A stretch of 64,000 nucleotides of DNA, taken from contig JAQWNF010000030.1 in the NCBI GenBank assembly GCA_029246415.1, positions 1-64,000 on the forward strand. The letters run 5' to 3'. Below are positions 9,556-20,047 of the stretch, piece after piece. Every line of letters starts with the position of its first letter. The stretch's first letter is position 1. Position numbers and translations under genes: made by a program. The notes under the pieces are model-generated. The model worked only from the letters and a program-made list of their open reading frames with translations. It ran no database searches and was not told the DNA's origin. The stretch comes from Glaciecola sp. (GTDB lineage Bacteria > Pseudomonadota > Gammaproteobacteria > Enterobacterales > Alteromonadaceae).

Positions 9556-11496
9556 ATGCACAATATATCTCCACAACAACGCAATATTATTGATTCGTTG
9601 GCTCTTGAGCTGAGCGCAGATGATGTGGTTCAAGCGCTTGGTATAGCTGAAGTTAGTGAAATGAGTAACACTCAGTTATTGGCAATATTACATGCCGCTA
9701 ATGCTTGCTATCGCGCTGGTTTTCCTATTATTGATGATGCCACCTACGACCATCAATATTTGTCTGAGTTACAACAACGCGACCCTGCACATGAGTTTTT
9801 AAGTCATGTAGAGCCAGAAGTGGCGACAGGTAAAACCGTTACCTTACCGCAAAAAATGTTGTCGACCGACAAAGCGTATTCAGTGACTGAAATTGAAAAG
9901 TGGATTGAACGTATTCGCAAAGCCGCACAAGAAATAAATGTGCCGGAAAGTGACATTCAGATCCGAATTACTCCAAAGCTTGATGGCTATGCTGCTTTTG
10001 ATGACGGTGAGCGTTTATATACGCGTGGTGATGGTGTGCGAGGTCAAGATATTACTCGTGCTTTTACCCGTGGAATGGCTGTGGCACAACAAGGCGAACG
10101 TGGTTTAGGACCCGGTGAAATTGTTATTTCGAAAAGTTATTTCAGCACACACTTAGCTGAGCAATTTGAAAACTCTCGAAATATCCAAGCTGCAATTATC
10201 GCAGAAAAGAACGTTGAGCCAGCAGTGAAACAAGCAATCAAGGAACAGGCTTGTGTTTTCTATCCTTTTGCGTTACTGCCTAATTGGACCGGCGACTTTG
10301 ATGAGGTGTTAACCGATTTTACAGCATTACTTGAGCCTATTTGGGAAGCTGTGGATTATGATATTGATGGTGTTATTTTAGAAACTACACATCCAGATAT
10401 CAAAACTCACATGGGCGCAACACGCCATCATCACCGTTGGCAAATTGCCTTCAAAGTAAATGATGAGTCAGCAGAAGTCGAAGTGTTGAAAGTGACACCA
10501 CAAACGTCTCGTACAGGGCGCATTTCTCCTGTTGCAGAGTTGGTCCCGACAAAGTTAAGTGGGGCGACAATCAGCCGTGCGACAGTGCATCATTATAATA
10601 TGGTGAAAACTAACGGAGTAGGGCCAGGAGCCGTGGTTCAGTTGGTGCGAAGTGGTTTGGTGATCCCAAAAATTGAAAAAGTATTACAAGCAGTTACTCC
10701 ACAATTACCGGAGTCTTGTCCTAGTTGTGGTTCGCATATTATTTGGGAAGCAGATCATTTAATTTGTCCCAATAAGACTGATTGTTCGGCTCAAACAGAA
10801 AACACTTTGGTGCATTTTTTCAAATCATTAGGGAATAATGATGGCTTTGGTCCTAAGGTGATTGAAAAGTTACACCAACAAGGGCTCAAGCGGATACACG
10901 AAATTTATGCTCTGTCACAAAATCAGTTACTCGGTTATGGATTTGGTGAAAAGACAGCTTTTAATCTCGTTGAACAGTTAAATGTCAGTCGCACCGTTGC
11001 AATCGAGGATTGGCGCTTTTTAGCGGCATTTGGGGTGAGCCGTTTAGCGGGTGGTAATTGTGAAAAGTTACTGCAACACCATACGTTACCTGAGTTATTT
11101 TCACTTAGCGTAGATGATATGGTGACGATTGATGGCTTTGCACAAGTCAGTGCAGAAGCGATTGTTGAGGGATTAGAAAATGTCAAAGATGAGTTTTTTA
11201 AAGTATATGAACTCGGCTTTAACCTAACCCAAACACCTAAGTTAAGTGATAGTGATTTAGCCGATTCCGTATTGTTTGGAAAGCAAGTTGTGTTTACGGG
11301 GTCAATGGCCTCTGGTTCGCGTCCAGATATGGAAAAACATGCTAAATCATTAGGTGCTAAAGTAGGGAAATCCGTATCGGGTAATACTACTTATTTGATC
11401 ACGGGTGATAAAGTTGGGGCGAATAAAATAAAGGCGGCTCAAGATAAAGGCGTTACTGTCTTATCCGAGGCTGAATACTTAGCTATGCTGCAGTAA
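9556..11496 (+). CDS. ligA: NAD-dependent DNA ligase, divergent LigA-type
   Basis: Domain order matches LigA: an Ia-like segment (IDDATYD), adenylation domain with active-site KLDG (residues about 138-141) and YTRGDGVRGQDIT, OB fold (SRTGRISPVAELVP), Cys4 zinc finger (CPSC...CPNKTDC), helix-hairpin-helix region and C-terminal BRCT domain (VVFTGSMASGSRPDMEKHAKSLG). It stands directly after zipA, the usual ligA position. Several normally invariant motifs differ: SLDNAF reads STDKAY, the RGE motif reads ISK, and DGVVIK reads DGVILE, which replaces a conserved lysine. At 646 aa it is slightly short. It may be a fast-evolving essential ligase or a paralogue with the main ligA elsewhere. Confidence 0.8.
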   Translation: MHNISPQQRNIIDSLALELSADDVVQALGIAEVSEMSNTQLLAILHAANACYRAGFPIIDDATYDHQYLSELQQRDPAHEFLSHVEPEVATGKTVTLPQKMLSTDKAYSVTEIEKWIERIRKAAQEINVPESDIQIRITPKLDGYAAFDDGERLYTRGDGVRGQDITRAFTRGMAVAQQGERGLGPGEIVISKSYFSTHLAEQFENSRNIQAAIIAEKNVEPAVKQAIKEQACVFYPFALLPNWTGDFDEVLTDFTALLEPIWEAVDYDIDGVILETTHPDIKTHMGATRHHHRWQIAFKVNDESAEVEVLKVTPQTSRTGRISPVAELVPTKLSGATISRATVHHYNMVKTNGVGPGAVVQLVRSGLVIPKIEKVLQAVTPQLPESCPSCGSHIIWEADHLICPNKTDCSAQTENTLVHFFKSLGNNDGFGPKVIEKLHQQGLKRIHEIYALSQNQLLGYGFGEKTAFNLVEQLNVSRTVAIEDWRFLAAFGVSRLAGGNCEKLLQHHTLPELFSLSVDDMVTIDGFAQVSAEAIVEGLENVKDEFFKVYELGFNLTQTPKLSDSDLADSVLFGKQVVFTGSMASGSRPDMEKHAKSLGAKVGKSVSGNTTYLITGDKVGANKIKAAQDKGVTVLSEAEYLAMLQ

Positions 11497-11513
11497 CTTC
11501 GGTTACTTGCAGC
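11487..11513. terminator. Hairpin between convergent ligase and DUF2062 genes
   Basis: Stem GCTGCA-GTAAC / GTTAC-T-TGCAGC with a TTCG tetraloop, overlapping the ligase stop codon. There is no strong T-run on either side, so its role as a bidirectional terminator is only probable. Confidence 0.45.
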
Positions 11514-11522
11514 TATTGCTAA

Positions 11523-12044
11523 TTAATGGCATTGACGTTTGGCACGGCGTGCTTGCCAAGATTTCATCACGGAGCGGCGCCATAAAAAGTTCATACTCGC
11601 ATAACCTAGCGAGCCAAATACCACAGAACAAATCAAACATCCCACTAATAATGCAGGGCCAATAGTATTGACACTGCCCATTAACCATTCCCAAGATAAT
11701 TGAAACTCAAATTCCGTCGCCTTAGTTCCTAAGGCCCAAGTTCCGACTTTGTATGCCCCATAAAATATCGGCGGCATGGTAAATGGGTTGGTCAGCCATA
11801 CCGTAGCAATGGAAAGTGGCAGATTTACCCGTAGTGGAATCGCCGCAAATGCAGATAGCCACATTTGAAATGGTACAGGCCAAAACGCAAAAAACAATCC
11901 TATCCCAAATGCCCCTGACGCTGAATGACGATTCAAATGCCATAAATTAGGGTCTTGAAACATACTTCCGAACAGTTTTAGGAACTTTTGTTCCTTGATA
12001 GTCTTGTGCTCAGGCAGAAACTTATTAATAAACTTTTTAGGCAT
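11523..12044 (-). CDS. DUF2062 membrane protein
   Basis: 173-aa protein of the DUF2062 family. The region NRHSASGAFGIGLFFAFWPVPFQMW followed by PLSIATVWLTNPFTMPPIFYGAYKVG is the family hallmark, with further hydrophobic helices near residues 115-145 and a basic C-terminus. Function unknown; the family is often next to comEC. Its start codon overlaps that of comEC on the other strand (shared CATG at 12042-12045), so the two promoters must lie inside each other's coding sequence. Confidence 0.88.
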   Translation of the reverse strand: MPKKFINKFLPEHKTIKEQKFLKLFGSMFQDPNLWHLNRHSASGAFGIGLFFAFWPVPFQMWLSAFAAIPLRVNLPLSIATVWLTNPFTMPPIFYGAYKVGTWALGTKATEFEFQLSWEWLMGSVNTIGPALLVGCLICSVVFGSLGYASMNFLWRRSVMKSWQARRAKRQCH

Positions 12045-14574
12045 GATAAATAAACGACTCGGTTCCTACGCGCTACACATTATACATATTTGCAATCCAG
12101 CATTTTGTGCTGGCATCGTTGTATGTATGGTTTCGTTTGCTTGGTGGCCAATCTTGCCGTTAGTACAAGTATTAACCAATCCATTTTCAATGTTTAGTTT
12201 GATAGCCATCTTCGCCATGAGTGGCGCAATAATCGCAATCACAATTTGGAGCTTACGGTTCACTAAACACGAACAACATAAATATAAAGTACTACACAAA
12301 TTTGGATATTTTATTACAGGTGCAATAATAGCATGTGTCTATTGTAATTGGATAGGACATCAGTATATCTATGCAATAAATAGTATTGAGTTTGATACGC
12401 CAATGTGGGTGCAGGGTGAGGTAACGACATTGCAAAACACGGATTACCGTGCCACTAAAAAAAGTACTATAGTGCTGCGCGTGTCACACATTAATACCTC
12501 AGCGGTTAGCCCTATGCTAATTCGTTTGAATTGGTATTACCCTCAGTCTGATTTACGTCAAGGACAGCATGGGCGATTATTGGTGAAACTCAAGCCTGCA
12601 CGAGGTTTAGCTAATCAAGCCGGTTTTGATTATCAACGCTACTTAATTGGCCAGCACATTGTTGCTTCAGGTTACATCAAGCCCCATGCTAACAATCAGT
12701 TGTCGAATGCGAAAATAACCTTAGCCCAGCATTTAAGCTTACAGCTCGAAAATAGCGATACATTGCATCATCCTTGGATAAATGCCTTGATGCTTGGGCA
12801 TAAACACGCATTGAGCGCTAAGGATAAACAGTTAATTAGAGAAACTGGGACTGCGCATTTGTTTGTTATTTCCGGTATGCATATAGGTGTGGTGGCGGCG
12901 TGGATCACGCTGATCTGCCATTTGTTAGTCAATATCGGGGCATTAATATTGCGTCGCTGTGGAATTAATGTAGCACGCAGTATGCAAGTTGTAACGCTTT
13001 GTATGATCTTGGTGGGCACATTTGCCTATTGTGCGTTATTGGGATTTACGATCCCTATGTTACGTGCATTTACTGTGATCAGTATGTGGTTATTACTCAA
13101 TTATTGGCAAGTGAAAATCAGCTTTATGCATAAATATTTGCTGTGTTTAGTCGTAGTGTGTGTCGTATTTCCCATGAGTGGTTTTAATCTGGGCTTTTGG
13201 CTTAGTTTTGCTGCTGTTTCGGCGATTGTACTGGTGTGCCATACGATAGTATTTAATACGCAAACATGGGGCCAAAAAATGCGTGCATTTATCGTTTTGC
13301 AAATTGCGCTGTCTATTTTACTGATCCCTATTAATGTGCTGTTTTTTCAACAATGGTTACCAGCAAGTATATTTGCAAATTTATGGGCGATCCCGTGGGT
13401 CACTCTTATATTAGTTCCTTTGTGTATGCTGACTTTACTGTTCAGCATATTAGCCTCGATATTACCTGATAGTTTATCCATTTTGGATTTTGCTTATCAA
13501 GTAGGAATTGCGGTACTGGATCATAGTTTTGCGATACTCGTTACAGGGTTAAAGGTATTCTCTAACACCGAACTTATGACGACTTTGTTTGCACCTGTTC
13601 CGATTTCTCTTAGTTTTGCGGCGTGTGTGCTATTGCTCATTGTCAGCGGAATAGGTTTGTTGCTACACCGACAGTGGTATGCACAAATAATGCTCATCTT
13701 GGTGGTAATTACGGCTATATTCGTCATACCGCCACACAAAGAACAAATTAGCCACGAGCTAGCGAGGTGGTTGACTGGTAAGCCCTCTAGTTCAGTAGCA
13801 ATGTCTTTGCATGTTATGGACGTTGGTCAAGGTAGTGCTGCGCTATTGATTGCAGACAATGAAGCGCTAGTTTTTGATGTCGGAGATGACTTTGGTGATC
13901 ACTTTAATATGGTCGATAGTGTGCTCAAACCATTTTTGCAGCAATCTGACATTTTGGATATTCGTACCACTTATATCAGTCATGATGATAAAGATCATGT
14001 CGGTGGGATAGATCGTCTAGTCTATGCCTATCCACTGATGCATGTAGTGAATGAACAAAATGGCTGTGTGCATGGGTATCAACACACTTTTCATGCTGCA
14101 CAATTAACCGTGTTATGGCCGCCACGCAATACAACAATCCAAAAAAGTAATGAGCGTTCTTGCGTGATCCAAATAACGATTGGCACTCAGCGTATTTTAT
14201 TTACTGGTGATATTGAACAATTTGCTGAATCTCAGCTAGTTAATGCTCATGAGCGAGGTTTAATTAATTTACATAGTGAGGTGTTAATAGTGCCTCATCA
14301 TGGCAGTGCGAGCTCGTCAAGTCTTGCATTTTTACAACGAGTTAACCCCCAGCATGCATTGATTTCAGCGGGATTTATGAATCGCTATCAACTGCCAAAT
14401 AAACGCATAATACAACGCTACCAAGACGCGCAGATTGAGGTGCTTAATACTGCTCAAGTTGGACAAATCTCCGTTCAGTTTAGTAACGATAACCGCCTGC
14501 CTTATACAATAACCACTAAACGAGGCTCATCATACACTGATATGTGGGCGCATCGTTGGTATCAATTTGATTAG
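12043..14574 (+). CDS. comEC: DNA internalization protein ComEC/Rec2
   Basis: Inner-membrane channel for uptake of transforming single-stranded DNA. N-terminal hydrophobic and DUF4131-like region, central Competence domain (HLFVISGMHIGVVAAW, typical of the family, near residue 275) with many membrane helices, then a C-terminal metallo-beta-lactamase-like domain with SHDDKDHVGG and PHHGSASSS. I chose the ATG at 12043 (843 aa) over the upstream in-frame start at 11995, which would run through the start of the opposite gene. It precedes msbA, as in other gammaproteobacteria. Confidence 0.94.
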   Translation: MINKRLGSYALHIIHICNPAFCAGIVVCMVSFAWWPILPLVQVLTNPFSMFSLIAIFAMSGAIIAITIWSLRFTKHEQHKYKVLHKFGYFITGAIIACVYCNWIGHQYIYAINSIEFDTPMWVQGEVTTLQNTDYRATKKSTIVLRVSHINTSAVSPMLIRLNWYYPQSDLRQGQHGRLLVKLKPARGLANQAGFDYQRYLIGQHIVASGYIKPHANNQLSNAKITLAQHLSLQLENSDTLHHPWINALMLGHKHALSAKDKQLIRETGTAHLFVISGMHIGVVAAWITLICHLLVNIGALILRRCGINVARSMQVVTLCMILVGTFAYCALLGFTIPMLRAFTVISMWLLLNYWQVKISFMHKYLLCLVVVCVVFPMSGFNLGFWLSFAAVSAIVLVCHTIVFNTQTWGQKMRAFIVLQIALSILLIPINVLFFQQWLPASIFANLWAIPWVTLILVPLCMLTLLFSILASILPDSLSILDFAYQVGIAVLDHSFAILVTGLKVFSNTELMTTLFAPVPISLSFAACVLLLIVSGIGLLLHRQWYAQIMLILVVITAIFVIPPHKEQISHELARWLTGKPSSSVAMSLHVMDVGQGSAALLIADNEALVFDVGDDFGDHFNMVDSVLKPFLQQSDILDIRTTYISHDDKDHVGGIDRLVYAYPLMHVVNEQNGCVHGYQHTFHAAQLTVLWPPRNTTIQKSNERSCVIQITIGTQRILFTGDIEQFAESQLVNAHERGLINLHSEVLIVPHHGSASSSSLAFLQRVNPQHALISAGFMNRYQLPNKRIIQRYQDAQIEVLNTAQVGQISVQFSNDNRLPYTITTKRGSSYTDMWAHRWYQFD

Positions 14575-14629
14575 TATTATTTGGGTTATCAGCTGTTTAC
14601 AGGTACAATAACCATTCAAAAACTAAGCC

Positions 14630-16399
14630 TTGAAAGTGAGTGAAAGCTTGTCGAAAACTTTACCTATTAGCAAAGACCAACCGGTATTTAAGCGTTTTTT
14701 ATCCTATTTGACGGCTTATAAATTTTTCTTTGCGATTGCCATTGTTGGTATGATTGGCTACTCAGCAATTGATGCCTTTGTCATTGCGCAGTTACAACCC
14801 CTGATCGATGAATCTTTAGGCCAGGGCGATTTTGAATTTTTACGAATTGCGGCTTATTTAATTATTCCGATGTTTATTTTACGTGGGATCTTTAATTTTA
14901 TGGGCACGTATACGCTCGACTGGATCAGTGGCAAAGTCGTCATGAACATGCGCCAATCTTTGTTCCAGCATTATATTAATTTACCAGTGAGTTTTCATGA
15001 CCAACACTCCACAGGTTTACTAATTTCAAAACTCACCTTCGATACCGAACAAGTCGCTCAAGCGGCGGGTAAAGCGTTATTAACTTTAGTGAGAGAAGGC
15101 GCGTTAGTTATCGGTTTGTTATGTGTCATGTTTTATTATTCGTGGCAGTTATCTTCTATTTTTCTCTTGATTGCGCCTGTAGTTGCCGTTGTTGTTTCTG
15201 TCGTGAGTAAGCGCTTTAGAACCGTTTCCAAACGTATCCAAGATGCGATGGGCAATCTAACCACAGCTGTTGAGCAAGTTGTGAAAGGGCATAAAGTCGT
15301 ATTAATGTTTGGTGGTGCAGAGTTAGAATCAAAACGTTTTTATCAAAAAAATAATGAAAACCGCCATCAAATTTTAAAGCTATCTGTGGCCCGAATTTTG
15401 AGTGTTTCCACGATCCAAATTATTGCTTCGATTGCACTGGCCGTTGTTTTATTTATAGCCAGTGTGCCTGGATTGGTAGAAAACCTAACCCCAGGGATAT
15501 TTACTCAGGTAGTAGTATGTATGACCATGTTACTTAAACCACTAAAGCAAATTACAACGGTGAATAATGATTTTCAGCGCGGTATGGCAGCTTGTCATAG
15601 TATTTTTGCCGTTTTGGATGAGCAGCTTGAACCAAATACGGGCTTGCAAAAAATAGCCCGTACCTCGGGTAAAATTGAGTTTAATCAAGTGACATTTGCG
15701 TACCCAACCAAAGAATCCAATGCCCTTACCAATGTCTCGTTTAAGGTTGAGCCTGGACAAACTGTGGCGTTAGTAGGTCGTTCTGGTTCAGGTAAATCAA
15801 CGATATCAAGTTTACTTACTCGTTTTTATCAGCCTCAACAGGGGCGTATTTTACTAGAAGATCAGGATCTCAACGACATTGAACTGACTTCATTACGCAG
15901 TCAGTTTGCATTGGTTTCACAGCACGTTACTTTATTTAACGATACGATTGCAAACAATATCGCCTATGGCACTCAAGCTGAAATTGATTTTGAAGCTGTA
16001 TTAAATGCAGCAAATATTGCTCATGTTACCGAGTTTGTTAATCAGCTCGATGATGGATTTGATACCATTATTGGCGAAAACGGCTTAATGCTCTCTGGCG
16101 GACAGCGTCAGCGGATTGCTATTGCTCGCGCGATTTTACAAAACGCGCCTATTTTGATTTTAGATGAAGCGACCTCGGCATTGGATACTGAGTCTGAGCG
16201 ATTAATTCAAGATGCACTTCACCAACTTCAAGCGCAATGTACCAGTATTGTTGTGGCGCACCGATTGTCCACGATTGAATCAGCGGATTTGATCTTGGTG
16301 ATTGATCAAGGACGCATTGTTGAACAAGGTACGCATCAGGGATTACTTGAAAAATCCGGAGTGTATGCGCAATTACACACGATGCAATTTAGTGAATAG
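14630..16399 (+). CDS. msbA: Lipid A export ABC transporter MsbA
   Basis: Homodimeric flippase moving lipid A-core across the inner membrane. An N-terminal six-helix transmembrane domain is followed by the nucleotide-binding domain: Walker A GRSGSGKST (about residue 380), signature LSGGQRQRIAIARAIL, Walker B ILILDEATSALD and the H-loop AHRLST. 589 aa is typical. The start is TTG at 14630, with GTG 14636 as an alternative; neither has a clear ribosome binding site. lpxK follows after 2 bp, so the genes are co-transcribed. Confidence 0.95.
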   Translation: MKVSESLSKTLPISKDQPVFKRFLSYLTAYKFFFAIAIVGMIGYSAIDAFVIAQLQPLIDESLGQGDFEFLRIAAYLIIPMFILRGIFNFMGTYTLDWISGKVVMNMRQSLFQHYINLPVSFHDQHSTGLLISKLTFDTEQVAQAAGKALLTLVREGALVIGLLCVMFYYSWQLSSIFLLIAPVVAVVVSVVSKRFRTVSKRIQDAMGNLTTAVEQVVKGHKVVLMFGGAELESKRFYQKNNENRHQILKLSVARILSVSTIQIIASIALAVVLFIASVPGLVENLTPGIFTQVVVCMTMLLKPLKQITTVNNDFQRGMAACHSIFAVLDEQLEPNTGLQKIARTSGKIEFNQVTFAYPTKESNALTNVSFKVEPGQTVALVGRSGSGKSTISSLLTRFYQPQQGRILLEDQDLNDIELTSLRSQFALVSQHVTLFNDTIANNIAYGTQAEIDFEAVLNAANIAHVTEFVNQLDDGFDTIIGENGLMLSGGQRQRIAIARAILQNAPILILDEATSALDTESERLIQDALHQLQAQCTSIVVAHRLSTIESADLILVIDQGRIVEQGTHQGLLEKSGVYAQLHTMQFSE

Positions 16400-16401
16400 C
16401 C

Positions 16402-17391
16402 ATGACTTTGATTGAAAAAGCATGGAAGAAGCACTCATTATGGTTGTATCTCCTAGCACCATTGAGTCTATTATTTTGGCTGTTAAGTTCGTTGCGCAGG
16501 ATCTTATTTAGTCTAGGTATCAAAACCACACATCGCTTACCTGTGCCGGTTGTGGTGGTAGGGAATATCAGTGTTGGTGGTAACGGCAAAACGCCAACTG
16601 TGCTTGCTATTGTCGAGCACTTACAATCTCAAGGCTATGCACCTGGGATCTTATCGCGCGGCTATGGTGCCCAATGTAAAGACTTTCCCTATCACGTTCA
16701 ATGCACTGATAGCGCAACTTGGGCGGGTGATGAGCCGCTACTGATGGCGCAACAATCATTAGTGCCTGTTGTTATCGATCCTAATCGCGTGCGTGGAGGG
16801 CAATATTTGGCGCAGCACTGTGATGTGGTTATTTGTGACGATGGTTTGCAGCATTATGCATTACATCGCGATATTGAAATCGTTGTGATGGATGAGCGCA
16901 GAGTAGGGAATGGCTGGTTATTGCCTGTTGGTAATTTACGTGAATTACCAGGACGCTTAAGTACTGTTGATTTTATTATCATTAATTCAGCATCAACAGA
17001 ACATCAACATGAAATCCAGATGGAATTAGTCCCACAAGCACTAAGTCTGGTTAATCCAGAAAGTACAGATAAATACGCTAAGCCTCCGGCCGAGTTTGAT
17101 TATTTAATGACGGGGATTGGTAATCCTCAACGTTTTGAAGATACCTGTGCTAGTTTAAATATTGTTTATCATAATACGCTTTTTTATCCCGATCATTTTC
17201 ATTATACCCCTAAGGATGTGCCAGCAGGTGCAGTCATAATGACGCAAAAAGATGCAGTAAAATGTTATGGCTTTGCTTTAGACGATTGGTACTATTTACC
17301 GGTAAAAGCGACCTTTTCTGAACATTTTTTATCAGATTTAACTACACTGCTTAATAACAGAACTCCGGTAAAACATACTAATGGCTTTTGA
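16402..17391 (+). CDS. lpxK: Tetraacyldisaccharide 4'-kinase LpxK
   Basis: Membrane-associated kinase that phosphorylates the lipid A disaccharide at the 4' position. Contains an N-terminal hydrophobic helix, the P-loop VGNISVGGNGKTP (about residues 53-65), GYAPGILSRGYG and the CDDGLQHYALHRDIEIVVMD motif. Length 329 aa is standard. It overlaps the next gene by 11 bp, in the order msbA-lpxK-ycaR-kdsB, and so belongs to one lipopolysaccharide operon. Confidence 0.95.
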   Translation: MTLIEKAWKKHSLWLYLLAPLSLLFWLLSSLRRILFSLGIKTTHRLPVPVVVVGNISVGGNGKTPTVLAIVEHLQSQGYAPGILSRGYGAQCKDFPYHVQCTDSATWAGDEPLLMAQQSLVPVVIDPNRVRGGQYLAQHCDVVICDDGLQHYALHRDIEIVVMDERRVGNGWLLPVGNLRELPGRLSTVDFIIINSASTEHQHEIQMELVPQALSLVNPESTDKYAKPPAEFDYLMTGIGNPQRFEDTCASLNIVYHNTLFYPDHFHYTPKDVPAGAVIMTQKDAVKCYGFALDDWYYLPVKATFSEHFLSDLTTLLNNRTPVKHTNGF

Positions 17392-17587
17392 TAAACTCTT
17401 ACTACAAGTATTAGCATGCCCCGTCTGTAAAGGGGCACTAGTGGCTCATACTCATCCCGATACGCATGAGGATGAGCTAGTCTGCAAATTTGATCGCTTA
17501 GCGTTTCCTATGCTAGGTGATGTTCCGATATTAATTGAACATAAAGCAAGAACCCTGTTACTTGCTGAATATGAACAGGTAAAGTAA
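17381..17587 (+). CDS. ycaR: Trm112/YcaR family protein
   Basis: 68-aa Trm112-like protein. It has the N-terminal LLLQVLACPVCKGAL motif with a Cys-X2-Cys pair and the DRLAFPMLGDVPILI segment of the family. The start overlaps the end of lpxK, and kdsB begins immediately after the stop, a conserved arrangement. Biochemical function is not established in bacteria. Confidence 0.93.
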   Translation: MAFDKLLLQVLACPVCKGALVAHTHPDTHEDELVCKFDRLAFPMLGDVPILIEHKARTLLLAEYEQVK

Positions 17588-18355
17588 ATGGCATTTATTG
17601 TAATTATTCCCGCACGATATGGTTCGACTCGTTTTGAGGGGAAGCCCTTAGCCGATATCGATGGCAAACCTATGGTACAACACGTTGTTGAGCGGGCATT
17701 GTCTGCGCAACCTTCAGCAGTGTATGTTGCGACGGACGACCAACGCATTGCTGGTGTGGTACGTGATTTTGGTGGTGAAGCAATCATGACTTCACCTGAG
17801 CATCAATCAGGGACAGAACGTTTGGCAGAAGTTGTCGATACGTTAGCACTACCAGCAGATATGATTGTTGTTAATGTCCAAGGCGATGAGCCGCATATAC
17901 CTGTTGAAATTATTGCTCAGGTGGCAAATAATTTAGCTGAGAATCCGGATGCAGTGATGTCTACCTTAGCTTGCAAAATTACTACTGCGGAAGAGTTAAT
18001 GAACCCGAATGCAGTAAAAGTCGTGATGGATAAGCAAGGGATGGCGTTGTACTTTTCACGCGCACCATTGCCCTATGTCCGTGATGATTTTATGCAGGGA
18101 AGTGCTACCAAAGCGACGACAGATATTACGTCCCCTTTAACTCATGAACATTATCGCCACATCGGTGTGTATGCATATCGAGCGGGGTTTATTAAACAAT
18201 ACATTGAGCTTGATCCGAGTGCTTTAGAGCAGGTTGAATCATTGGAGCAGTTACGCGTGTTGTATCATGGTTTTAAAATTCACGTGGCAGAAGCATTGAG
18301 CACGCCTCCACCAGGAATAGATACGCCAGAAGACTTAGCTAACTTACTAGGCTAG
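17588..18355 (+). CDS. kdsB: CMP-KDO synthetase (3-deoxy-manno-octulosonate cytidylyltransferase)
   Basis: Activates KDO with CTP for lipopolysaccharide core synthesis. N-terminal nucleotide-binding motif [15 protein letters not shown], then [19 protein letters not shown] and the C-terminal [10 protein letters not shown]. 255 aa is typical. It is the last gene of the lipid A/KDO block. Its stop overlaps that of rimO on the other strand by 4 bp. Confidence 0.96.
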   Translation: MAFIVIIPARYGSTRFEGKPLADIDGKPMVQHVVERALSAQPSAVYVATDDQRIAGVVRDFGGEAIMTSPEHQSGTERLAEVVDTLALPADMIVVNVQGDEPHIPVEIIAQVANNLAENPDAVMSTLACKITTAEELMNPNAVKVVMDKQGMALYFSRAPLPYVRDDFMQGSATKATTDITSPLTHEHYRHIGVYAYRAGFIKQYIELDPSALEQVESLEQLRVLYHGFKIHVAEALSTPPPGIDTPEDLANLLG

Positions 18356-19905
18356 TCTTCTGTATTATTGATGTTACCAGCGATCTTACCAGCGGTGTCA
18401 TCACCGTCGTCATCATCTACTAACGCACCCCAGATGTCATGTTCATCGGTGTGGATGATTTCAGCCCATACACGGCTACCGATTTCAACATCAAATACGC
18501 CATTTAAGTGAACCACCCCATCAACTTCAGGTGCATCGGCATAACATCGTCCGACTGCACCTTCTGAGGTAACTTCGTCGATAACAATTTGATACTCTTT
18601 GCCAATGCGTGTTTTTAAGCGTTCGGCACTGATTTGACTTTGTACTGCCATAAAGCGTTGTAAACGATCTTCTTTCACTTCTTCAGGAATATGATCAGGC
18701 AATGCGTTAGCCGTGGCGCCTTCTACTGGTGAATATTTAAAGCAACCCACGCGATCGATTTGTGCTTCTTGTAAAAACGCCAGCAACTCTTCAAATTCTT
18801 CTTCTGTTTCACCAGGGAAACCGACAATAAACGTGGAACGAATAATGAGTTCTGGGCAAATTTCACGCCATTTTTGAATACGTTCAATCGTACGATCGGC
18901 AGAGCCAGGACGCTTCATCAAACGTAAAATACGTTTAGAGGCATGTTGGAACGGAATATCCAAATACGGTAACACTTTACCCTCATTCATTAATGGGATG
19001 AGGTTATCAACGTGTGGGTAAGGGTAAACATAGTGCAAACGCACCCACATATCCATAGTGCCAAGCTGCTCACATAACTGTTGCATGTGGGTCTTGACTG
19101 GCACGCCATCCCAAAAATCAGTCTTGTATTTTACATCTACGCCATAGGCACTGGTATCTTGCGAAATAACTAATAATTCATTAACGCCTGCTGCTTTAAG
19201 ACGTTTGGCTTCATTGAGTACTTCACCGACTGGACGAGAGACCAAATCACCACGCATCGACGGAATAATACAAAAAGTACAACGGTGATTACAACCTTCC
19301 GATATTTTAAGGTAAGCGTAATGTTTTGGCGTTAATTTAACACCGTGATCAGGTACTAAATTCAAATAAGGGTTATGCGCAGGTTTAGGTAAGTGTTCGT
19401 GGACTTGCTCTACCACTGCCTCATAGGCATGAGGGCCGGTTATTGACAGGACGTTAGGGTGTATTTGGCGGATTTCGTCTTCTTTTACACCTAAACAGCC
19501 TGTTACTATGACTTTACCATTTTCGGCTAAGGCTTCACCGATAGTATCGAGTGACTCTTCTACCGCGGAATCTATAAAACCACAGGTATTAACGATCACT
19601 AAATCAGCATCATTATAGGTCGAGACCACATCATAACCTTCGGTGCGTAATTGCGTTAAAATACGCTCGGAGTCCACTAGGTTTTTAGGGCAACCCAAAG
19701 ATACAAAACCAATTCGTCCTGCATCAGCTGCTATTTGCGTCACATCAATAGAATCTTCGGATGCTGGGAATGCCAAGTCATCAATCACCTTTTTAGGATT
19801 TGACAAAGTGGTGGTCGTTTTGGCAATACCCTCATTTGCTTTAGAAGCGGATGATGATGATTGTTGAGGGTCAAATTTTTCTACGGTCACTTTTTCTACT
19901 GTCAT
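18352..19905 (-). CDS. rimO: Ribosomal protein S12 methylthiotransferase RimO
   Basis: Radical-SAM enzyme that methylthiolates an aspartate of ribosomal protein S12. It has the N-terminal MTTase domain ([37 protein letters not shown]), the radical-SAM cluster motif CNHRCTFC and a C-terminal TRAM domain. I chose ATG 19905 (517 aa); the frame is open to a GTG at 19968 but without support. Even so, there is an N-terminal extension of about 65 residues rich in Ser, Thr and Lys before the first conserved motif, absent from the 441-aa E. coli enzyme. Confidence 0.95.
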   Translation of the reverse strand: MTVEKVTVEKFDPQQSSSSASKANEGIAKTTTTLSNPKKVIDDLAFPASEDSIDVTQIAADAGRIGFVSLGCPKNLVDSERILTQLRTEGYDVVSTYNDADLVIVNTCGFIDSAVEESLDTIGEALAENGKVIVTGCLGVKEDEIRQIHPNVLSITGPHAYEAVVEQVHEHLPKPAHNPYLNLVPDHGVKLTPKHYAYLKISEGCNHRCTFCIIPSMRGDLVSRPVGEVLNEAKRLKAAGVNELLVISQDTSAYGVDVKYKTDFWDGVPVKTHMQQLCEQLGTMDMWVRLHYVYPYPHVDNLIPLMNEGKVLPYLDIPFQHASKRILRLMKRPGSADRTIERIQKWREICPELIIRSTFIVGFPGETEEEFEELLAFLQEAQIDRVGCFKYSPVEGATANALPDHIPEEVKEDRLQRFMAVQSQISAERLKTRIGKEYQIVIDEVTSEGAVGRCYADAPEVDGVVHLNGVFDVEIGSRVWAEIIHTDEHDIWGALVDDDDGDDTAGKIAGNINNTED

Positions 19906-20047
19906 AGTTCGCTCTGCTGCCTTTGGTTTTATGCGCGGTATTATACAGGAATGTCGGAAAGCGTGCACGATATTAGACTGTTGGGATGATTGAGTGAATA
20001 TTGATGCTATATCACTTATAATATGTAAAATTTCAGAGAACCATAAT

